DNA of 64,000 nucleotides from Erwinia tracheiphila (GTDB lineage Bacteria > Pseudomonadota > Gammaproteobacteria > Enterobacterales > Enterobacteriaceae), in the NCBI RefSeq assembly GCF_021365465.1, contig NZ_CP089932.1, positions 1,984,001 to 2,048,000 on the forward strand, written 5' to 3'. Below are positions 58,479-64,000 of this stretch, piece by piece. The first letter of the stretch is position 1. The number at the start of each line of letters is the position of its first letter. Under the pieces are notes generated by a model that was given only the letters and a program-made list of their open reading frames with translations, searched no databases and had not been told where the DNA came from. The position numbers and the translations under genes were made by a program.

Positions 58479-59762
58479 ATGGCACAAGTCATCAATACCA
58501 ACAGCCTCTCGCTGATCACCCAGAACAACATCAACAAAAACCAGTCTGCTCTGTCCAGTTCTATTGAGCGTCTGTCATCCGGTCTGCGTATCACCAGCGC
58601 AAAAGCTGACGCAGCGGGCCAGGCGATTGCTAACCGTTTCACTTCTAACATCAACGGTTTGACTCAGGCATCTCGTAACGCTAACGATGGTATCTCTGCT
58701 GCGCAGACAACGGAAGGCGCACTGTCTGAAATCAACAATAACTTACAGCGTGTTCGTGAACTGACCGTACAGGCACAGAACGGTACCAACTCTGATTCCG
58801 ACCTGACCTCAATCCAGGACGAAATCAAATCTCGTCTGGACGAAATTGACCGCGTATCTGGTCAGACTCAGTTCAACGGCGTGAACGTGCTGGCAAAAGA
58901 CGGCACCATGAAAATCCAGGTTGGCTCTAACGATGGCGAAACCATCTCTATCGACCTGCAGAAAATTGACTCTTCTACTTTGGGTCTGAAAGGCTTCTCC
59001 GTAGACAAAAATGCACTGAGCCTCGGTGATTCCATTACTCAGGTAGGTTCAGCAGCTTCCGGTACCATGTCTACCGTTGACCTGAGCGCTGTGGCATCTG
59101 GTCTGGGCATGGCTGCTTCTGGTCTGTCACTGCACAGCGTGCTGGACAGCAGCGGCAAAGCCACCAGCACCTACGTGGTATCTTCCGGTAGCGACAACTA
59201 CTCTGTATCTGTCGGTTCAAGCGGTAAAGTTGAACTGAACAAAACTGAAGTTGACTACAGCGACAGCACCAACGGCGTCACCTCTGGTGTGATGACTGGC
59301 CAGGCGATCAAAGTTGGTGCAGACGCCAGCGGTAACGCAGTGGGCTTCGTCACCGTACAGGGCAAAGAGTACACCGTTGCATCAAGCGGCATTGCCAACG
59401 GCGGCGACACTGCAACTTCAGGCAGCAGCAACATCAACGATATCGCTAACACCGGCAACACCAGCTTGTACACCGGTACTTCAACATCTGACCCGCTGGC
59501 CCTGTTGGACAAAGCGATTGCACAGATTGATAAGTTCCGTTCAAGCCTGGGTGCGGTACAAAACCGGTTGGATTCAGCTATCACCAACCTGAGCAATACC
59601 ACCACTAACCTGTCAGAGGCGCAGTCGCGAATCCAGGATGCTGACTATGCGACGGAAGTGTCGAATATGTCTAAAGCACAGATTATCCAGCAGGCAGGTA
59701 ACTCCGTGTTGGCGAAAGCGAACCAGGTTCCACAGCAGGTTCTGTCACTGCTGCAGGGCTAA
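58479..59762 (+). CDS. fliC: Flagellin FliC
   Basis: The major filament protein, 427 aa. The conserved D0/D1 ends are [20 protein letters not shown] with [21 protein letters not shown] at the N-terminus and [19 protein letters not shown] to VLSLLQG at the C-terminus. The central part (about 180-340) is a short Ser/Thr/Gly-rich variable region. RBS AACAGGAAA upstream. Strong codon bias (CGT, CTG, AAC) fits high expression. Frame intact. Neighbours fliD and fliS provide the cap and chaperone. Confidence 0.98.
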   Translation: MAQVINTNSLSLITQNNINKNQSALSSSIERLSSGLRITSAKADAAGQAIANRFTSNINGLTQASRNANDGISAAQTTEGALSEINNNLQRVRELTVQAQNGTNSDSDLTSIQDEIKSRLDEIDRVSGQTQFNGVNVLAKDGTMKIQVGSNDGETISIDLQKIDSSTLGLKGFSVDKNALSLGDSITQVGSAASGTMSTVDLSAVASGLGMAASGLSLHSVLDSSGKATSTYVVSSGSDNYSVSVGSSGKVELNKTEVDYSDSTNGVTSGVMTGQAIKVGADASGNAVGFVTVQGKEYTVASSGIANGGDTATSGSSNINDIANTGNTSLYTGTSTSDPLALLDKAIAQIDKFRSSLGAVQNRLDSAITNLSNTTTNLSEAQSRIQDADYATEVSNMSKAQIIQQAGNSVLAKANQVPQQVLSLLQG

Positions 59763-59774
59763 TAACCTTGCATC

Positions 59775-59800
59775 GCTCCCCGACTGAACGGGCGGGGAGC
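59775..59800 (+). terminator. Hairpin after fliC
   Basis: An 8-bp GC stem GCTCCCCG / CGGGGAGC with a 10-nt loop, 12 bp past the fliC stop. No T-run follows, so it may act with the next hairpin or protect the 3' end. Confidence 0.7.
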
Positions 59801-59812
59801 AGGTAAAACCCC

Positions 59813-59883
59813 AAACGGGCATGGCGGCAATCCTCTGAATTCGTTCAGGTAGATTGTTTCCGGCCCGTTTTTTATTGCCTGCT
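59813..59883 (+). terminator. Second fliC terminator
   Basis: AAACGGGC pairs with GCCCGTTT followed by a T-run (TTTTTTATT), with a long loop. It is a plausible rho-independent terminator downstream of fliC. Confidence 0.65.
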
Positions 59884-60125
59884 GAAAACCATATCCTCAA
59901 CGCTGCTGGACATACAGCCAGACAAAACGGGCAGAGAGCTGCTGTTAATCTGATGGTGCTCTCCGCTGGCAGGTCATCGCTGTAACCTGCTGTGCGGTTT
60001 ATTGACTGCCGGATAAAAACCCTCTGTGTAGCGCGTCGCGTAAAATGAGAAATTGCGCCACTTAAATTGATAAATCGGTAACAGTGGTTTTTTTCTCATT
60101 ATACGCGATTTGTTTTGATTGAAAT

Positions 60126-60722
60126 TTAAACTGGCCGGACTGGCCAGATGATATCCGGCGCTTTCGATGTATCCACTGCCTGCACTGCTTTAATGTACCT
60201 CAGCCACACAACCAGACTTGCCTTGTCTTCGTCGCTGATAATGCCTAACTGGAGTTCCGTCTGCCACAAGCTAATTGTGGCCTGCGCTTCAGCCAGTAAC
60301 ACCGCTTTCTGCTGCTCTGCTGCTTTCACGTCCGCAATATGCTGTGTTTCATAATCTGTTATCCATTCGCTACCGTTCCACCTGTCGTATGGTGTGGCTG
60401 GTGCCAGCGTGGTGGTGCCTTCCGGGTAATCGCCCGGCACAGTAACAGCGACCTCTTCGCCTGTTTTAATGTTGTAAACGGTTTCCCCACGATGATCTGC
60501 TACGTATTCCCATGCAGTAAAATCCACAGTCCGACAGATGGTAAAGCCATCTTTACTTTTGCCCGGTGCGTCAGTACATGAGTTAGCAGGAACACCCACC
60601 CCCGGGGCAAGATACTCAACAGACGTTGAAAGATATTCACGGGTCCCGCCAGCGTAGTTAAATACGGTAATATCTCCCGCCTCAATGGAAATCAGTTCGC
60701 TGTTCAGTTTTGCCGTTGCCAT
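60126..60722 (-). CDS. tfa: Phage tail fibre assembly protein (Tfa family)
   Basis: A 198-aa Tfa/caudovirales chaperone that helps trimerise the tail fibre. Features include FTICRTVDFTAWEYVADHRGETVYN, WNGSEWITDYETQH and the C-terminal LVVWLRYIKAVQAVDTSKAPDIIWPV. It overlaps the tail-fibre stop by one base. The frame is intact. Confidence 0.93.
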   Translation of the reverse strand: MATAKLNSELISIEAGDITVFNYAGGTREYLSTSVEYLAPGVGVPANSCTDAPGKSKDGFTICRTVDFTAWEYVADHRGETVYNIKTGEEVAVTVPGDYPEGTTTLAPATPYDRWNGSEWITDYETQHIADVKAAEQQKAVLLAEAQATISLWQTELQLGIISDEDKASLVVWLRYIKAVQAVDTSKAPDIIWPVRPV

Positions 60723-61414
60723 TATGCGGCCCTCACAATGTAGTTAAACGCAATGTTTCGCGGGCGGGTTTCATTTGCTGATCGAACAGACAGACGAGCG
60801 GAGGAAGTTTGCCCACCGTCAGTGAATGCGTCCCCGGCTGCCAGGCCATCAATGGCATCGGCTCCCGAACCTGTACGATTAGTCAGTACAAGAATGTTTT
60901 TTACCGTCAACCCGTTAGAGGCATAGCTCACACCCATTGCATCATTCTGTGCGGAAAGAACAGACCTGCCAGCATCCATGCCCCGACCATCGTCCGTGCC
61001 ACGGATAAACTCACCTCGCAGATCGGGCAAACTGCCTGAGGGGTACGCCACCGCCAGTGCGGGATATTTGGCTTTATCAAACGCCGCACCGTTGCATTTA
61101 AGCCAGCCTGCGGGGGCTGTCGCTGTCGCTGTCGGCCACGGCAGGGGTATACCGACAGGGATAACGTTAGCGCTGGCGGCAATAATTTGTGAGATCGCTC
61201 TGGAAAGTTGAGTGTTATCCGCTTTGTCGGGGGCGATACCGGCTTCTGTCAGTACATTCAGAAGCTCTGCCTGAACCTGGTTAAACCAGTCCTGTCCGGG
61301 ATAGCTGGGCGACTGATTTGCCCCTCCTTCAGTAAACCATAACGGTGTTGCGCTGGATGTGGGCGCAATAGCAGGCATCACGCTGACACCGCTGTTGTTA
61401 TCCAGTCCGTACAT
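60722..61414 (-). CDS. Phage tail fibre protein with collar domain
   Basis: A 230-aa short tail-fibre/collar protein. The N-terminus (VSVMPAIAPTSSATPLWFTEGG, TYPGQDWFN-like) attaches to the baseplate. A tail-collar motif (PVGIPLPWPTATATAPAGWLKCNG) precedes LPDLRGEFIRGTDDGRGMDAGR and the NETRPRNIAFNYIVRA ending common to Mu/P2-type fibres. It determines host receptor specificity. Confidence 0.9.
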   Translation of the reverse strand: MYGLDNNSGVSVMPAIAPTSSATPLWFTEGGANQSPSYPGQDWFNQVQAELLNVLTEAGIAPDKADNTQLSRAISQIIAASANVIPVGIPLPWPTATATAPAGWLKCNGAAFDKAKYPALAVAYPSGSLPDLRGEFIRGTDDGRGMDAGRSVLSAQNDAMGVSYASNGLTVKNILVLTNRTGSGADAIDGLAAGDAFTDGGQTSSARLSVRSANETRPRNIAFNYIVRAA

Positions 61415-61416
61415 AA

Positions 61417-62001
61417 TCAGTCCTCATAAATAAAGATAAATTCAGTTTCAGCAGGGGTATAGCGTTCAAGCAGGCACTCAAGGTCAGCCGCATCGGCAAC
61501 CCGTAAACGCTGCGTGCAGTTATCCAGCACCGTTGAGTAATGTGTGACCGTCGATGCCACATATACAAAGACGCGAAACCAGTTAGTTTCCGGATGAATG
61601 GGGTAAATGCAGCTCCGCAGGCAATGGTGCGGATAACGCTCAACCAGCCTTATGCTGTAACCACGGGAAGCAGCCAGCTGCTCGTAAAACGGGATACACA
61701 GGCTCCCGGCCATCGTCAGCCTGGTCTTCAGAGCGCTACGGCGGTTCTCAATCGGCGCGTCCCTGTCGATGCTGCAATCGGGTAGCCCGGCAAAATCTTC
61801 CCAGCTGTCCAGCAACAGAAATGCCCGGTCAGGATGCATCTCATTCAGCAATGCGTCGTTGATGCTGTCAACCCGGGCAAATTCTTCGCCAGTGGCCAGC
61901 ATCAGTCGTGCCAGCTGGCTGTCCGGTTTTTTTGTCCAGGCTTTACCATTCGGCAGCAGTTTCAGACCTGACTGTTGATAGTCCTGCGCGGTCATCGCCA
62001 T
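61417..62001 (-). CDS. Phage baseplate-associated protein, DUF2313 (YmfQ / Mu gp48-like)
   Basis: A 194-aa protein with the pattern of YmfQ/gp48: QDYQQSGLKLLPNGKAWTKKPDSQLARLML, DAADLECLLERYTPAETEF. It overlaps the gp47-like gene by 10 bp and precedes the tail fibre. It is believed to sit between baseplate and fibre. Confidence 0.9.
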   Translation of the reverse strand: MAMTAQDYQQSGLKLLPNGKAWTKKPDSQLARLMLATGEEFARVDSINDALLNEMHPDRAFLLLDSWEDFAGLPDCSIDRDAPIENRRSALKTRLTMAGSLCIPFYEQLAASRGYSIRLVERYPHHCLRSCIYPIHPETNWFRVFVYVASTVTHYSTVLDNCTQRLRVADAADLECLLERYTPAETEFIFIYED

Positions 62002-63071
62002 ACGATATCACCCAGGACAAACAGCTCATTTTCGGCCGCATACTGGTCAGAAACAGGAGAAATAACGGTGTTATCCGTCTCCCCGGGGGCACTGGATATG
62101 GTGGCCCGCAGCTGGGACAACAGCATTGTGCCACCACGAGGAAGGGTGGCAAGCCAGGCTTTAAGGTTGTCACTGACTGCCGTTCTGACGTCCTGAGTAT
62201 CAGGCACCAGCCGGATAACGGGGTTAAGGGGTAAGGGGTTCGGGCTTTCAACAATCAGTTCAGCCCCAACGGTCTTACCTTCAACCTGATTTGTTACCGG
62301 GTTGATATGTGCGGTCAGATACTCTTTGACGCGGGCAAGATCGTTTGGCGTCGGGAATATATCAACTTCCTCATCCAGTACAAACATCACTCCCACCGTG
62401 CCATAGCCCCGATAGCGTGGAATACACCAGGCACGGGTAACACCAGCGCATTCCAGCGCCCATCGGACATAATCGAACTGATTACCACCAGATGGCGGAT
62501 ACTGCACGCGAAACAGTAATCGTACGCACAGTGAATCAATACTTTCCAGTTCAGCACCGCCACTGATTGTGGTCTGGCTGACAACGGCACTGCTCTGGAC
62601 AAAATCAACGGGTGAGATGAGTTCCACCGTTACATTTTCGGCGGTATTGCTGTTTTTACCCGTCTCAATGGCCACAACGTAAACAGCGACACGCCCGGCT
62701 CTGGCTCTGATTTCAGCAACTGACTCAAACATCGTGCCATCAGGCCGCTGCCAGCGGGTGCCCTCAGGGATTACGGTGTCACCGTTCACCGTTACCAACA
62801 GTTCCCCACTGGCACTGGCGGCAGGTTTACGCCATACCCCCCAGAATTCACAGTGTTCCAGCAGCTTATCTTCATCCGCCAGATGCGGAACTATCTGGCG
62901 CGATGTCCAGGCTAAATGGTCATGCAGCGCTGCGGCGTTACCGGCATTGGCAAATGCAACAGCTCCTGCAACGCTGAAGCGGGGGCGGGCGTACGTACCG
63001 GGTAACCGGCTTTCAATGTCTGCCTGGCCACGGGCCAGCAGTAGTGATAATGCAGGAGGGGTATAAGCCAT
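61992..63071 (-). CDS. Phage baseplate J-like protein (Mu gp47-like)
   Basis: A 359-aa baseplate wedge component. It begins MAYTPPALSLLLARGQADIESRLPG and contains TVIPEGTRWQRPDGTMFE and GAELESIDSLCVRLLFRVQYPPSGGNQFDYVRWA, as in the baseplate J family. It abuts the gp46-like stop. Confidence 0.92.
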   Translation of the reverse strand: MAYTPPALSLLLARGQADIESRLPGTYARPRFSVAGAVAFANAGNAAALHDHLAWTSRQIVPHLADEDKLLEHCEFWGVWRKPAASASGELLVTVNGDTVIPEGTRWQRPDGTMFESVAEIRARAGRVAVYVVAIETGKNSNTAENVTVELISPVDFVQSSAVVSQTTISGGAELESIDSLCVRLLFRVQYPPSGGNQFDYVRWALECAGVTRAWCIPRYRGYGTVGVMFVLDEEVDIFPTPNDLARVKEYLTAHINPVTNQVEGKTVGAELIVESPNPLPLNPVIRLVPDTQDVRTAVSDNLKAWLATLPRGGTMLLSQLRATISSAPGETDNTVISPVSDQYAAENELFVLGDIVWR

Positions 63072-63512
63072 TTAAATACCGTTTAAAGTGGTGTTAAACG
63101 CCAGCGGGACGGTGCTGCCGTCCGGGAGCGTCAGCATTACCGTAAGCAACAGAAATCCCGTGCGGGGAGCCGATGCCGTCACATCAACATGCCTGATATG
63201 ACCGTCATCAACCAGCCAGGCCAGCGCCTCGCAGGCGTAGGTTCTGGCCCGTATCAGCACGGATGCCATCTGTTTTTCACGGGAAAGCAACCACAGTCGG
63301 CTTCCCATCTGACGGGACTGAAAGGCGTCTCCCCACCAACCGCGTTTATCTGTATCCGGCCCGGCGGGTAATTCATCAGAATCCAGCGCCCGCCGGTCAG
63401 TAAATAATGAAATAATGACGGCGGTACTCAGTGAATCATCCAGCAGAATATCCGCATTGCCCACGGCTATATCAGCGCCGTTGGTTTGCCAGATTAGTGC
63501 GATATCTGTCAT
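63072..63512 (-). CDS. Phage GP46-like baseplate protein
   Basis: A 146-aa homologue of Mu gp46: MTDIALIWQTNGADIAVGNADILLDDSLSTAVIISLFTDRRA, then PDTDKRGWWGDAF. Overlaps the gp45-like gene by 4 bp (ATGA type). Confidence 0.92.
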   Translation of the reverse strand: MTDIALIWQTNGADIAVGNADILLDDSLSTAVIISLFTDRRALDSDELPAGPDTDKRGWWGDAFQSRQMGSRLWLLSREKQMASVLIRARTYACEALAWLVDDGHIRHVDVTASAPRTGFLLLTVMLTLPDGSTVPLAFNTTLNGI

Positions 63513-64000
63513 GCCTTCGGCCCTCCGGAGCTGTAGCCATCATGTTCAGGGTGGATGTGGTTCGCGCCGCTAATCCCGCCAGACAGATGGTCACTGGCCT
63601 GACTGATGCCAACGATATCAACATCACCGGTAAAGCGGGTTTGGGGTGAGTCAAACAGGATTTCATCCTCCGCCACGACCTCAAGGCGCTTGCAGGCAAT
63701 CTTAATAACTCCATCTTTGGTAAGCACGATACGGTGTCCCTCAAGGTGATAGACGGCGCTGTCACCAGGTTCAAGGTTGCCCAGTCGTGAGTTTTTGTCA
63801 TCAACGGCGATGGCCACCAGATGCTGCCGGATACCGCCCACCGATAAAACGATGGCTTCACTGCCCACCGGGGGCACGCTGCTGTGGCCGTAGTTCTGGA
63901 AGCGCTCGACATCATCTGCTGTCTCATCGGCCAGCATGGTGACCTGTAGGTTCTGCGTCCTGAGACTGTCATTGGCCATATTGACCACACCACGGGAAAT
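63509..64000 (-). CDS. Phage baseplate assembly protein V / Mu gp45-like, 5' end outside window
   Basis: The visible 3' part encodes the OB-fold spike-like protein gp45. Segments MLADETADDVERFQNYGHSSVPPVGSEAIV and IRQHLVAIAVDDKNSRLGNL are characteristic, and the C-terminus GANHIHPEHDGYSSGGPKA resembles the spike tip. The reading frame is open to the right edge (ISRGVVNMANDSL), so the true start lies beyond 64000. Confidence 0.92.
   Translation of the reverse strand: MSRGVVNMANDSLRTQNLQVTMLADETADDVERFQNYGHSSVPPVGSEAIVLSVGGIRQHLVAIAVDDKNSRLGNLEPGDSAVYHLEGHRIVLTKDGVIKIACKRLEVVAEDEILFDSPQTRFTGDVDIVGISQASDHLSGGISGANHIHPEHDGYSSGGPKA

Larger units (their letters stand above)
60126..64000 (-). mobile_element. 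Prophage, tail-fibre and baseplate module (Mu/SfV-like), running off the right edge
   Basis: Six consecutive minus-strand genes in the order gp45-like, gp46-like, gp47-like, gp48/DUF2313, tail fibre, Tfa. All frames are intact and tightly packed (overlaps of 4-10 bp or abutting). The right-hand remainder is outside the window, so completeness is unknown. No attachment site was recognised in the 59884-60125 gap. Confidence 0.9.

Overview
The window looks like a chromosome segment from a plant- or insect-associated Erwiniaceae bacterium. An IS-rich Erwinia (for example the E. tracheiphila type) is my best guess. The housekeeping genes (queH, dcm-vsr, yedI, ldcA-emtA-ycgR-ymgE-treA, ychF, yedD-amyA-fliTSD-fliC) are enterobacterial in sequence and partly in E. 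coli order. Between them lie many insertion sequences (IS256, IS481, IS1, IS91, IS21) and an unusually high number of broken genes. The species assignment is inference; no rRNA is present.

Left end, 1-10 kb: a type III restriction-modification pair (mod-res, minus strand), a P4-type integrase and tRNA-Asn form the tRNA-proximal end of a genomic island. mod is split by an IS256 element with an 8-bp target duplication, and res has an in-frame stop at codon 29. Beyond the tRNA lie a decayed phage ASCH-like gene and an IS481 stub.

10-24 kb: queH, then dcm and vsr, which form a methylation plus T:G repair pair, then yedI split by a second IS256 copy. A decayed zone follows with remnants of yodC, a small secreted protein, a phage-type lysozyme, a probable holin and a large beta-helix tailspike or polysaccharide-depolymerase-like protein. 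It ends in an IS256/IS481/IS256 composite that records homologous recombination between IS isoforms.

24-36 kb: peptidoglycan recycling and turnover genes (ldcA, emtA), the flagellar brake ycgR, ymgE and periplasmic trehalase treA follow the E. coli order. Between ymgE and treA sit an IS1 and a TonB-dependent siderophore receptor pseudogene that carries a 7 x 7-bp tandem repeat and a Fur-box-like site. An orphan VasL-like type VI secretion gene and a divergent pair follow: a DASS-family dicarboxylate transporter and a three-domain, covalently flavinylated fumarate-reductase-type flavoprotein. The last two probably form an anaerobic fumarate uptake and reduction unit.

39-50 kb: a peroxiredoxin pseudogene, ychF, a SulP transporter pseudogene, IS1, a degenerate YdiV-like EAL protein, an IS91 element nested in an IS256 remnant, integrase fragments, an AT-rich RgpF-like glycosyltransferase and a third IS1. 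About 1.5 kb after this has no recognisable gene.

50.8-64 kb: a DUF6388 gene, yedD, amyA (split by an IS21 element and otherwise mutated), intact fliT-fliS-fliD, and divergent fliC. Sigma-28 promoters are visible on both sides of the fliD/fliC intergenic space. A prophage with a Mu/SfV-like baseplate and tail-fibre module begins about 360 bp after fliC and runs off the right edge.

I found no convincing undescribed multi-gene system. The most notable observations are the heptanucleotide repeat in the siderophore receptor, the transporter/flavoprotein pair, the IS forensics (chimeric IS256, catalytic-residue loss in two of three IS1 copies, IS91 target match), and a few unassigned small genes.
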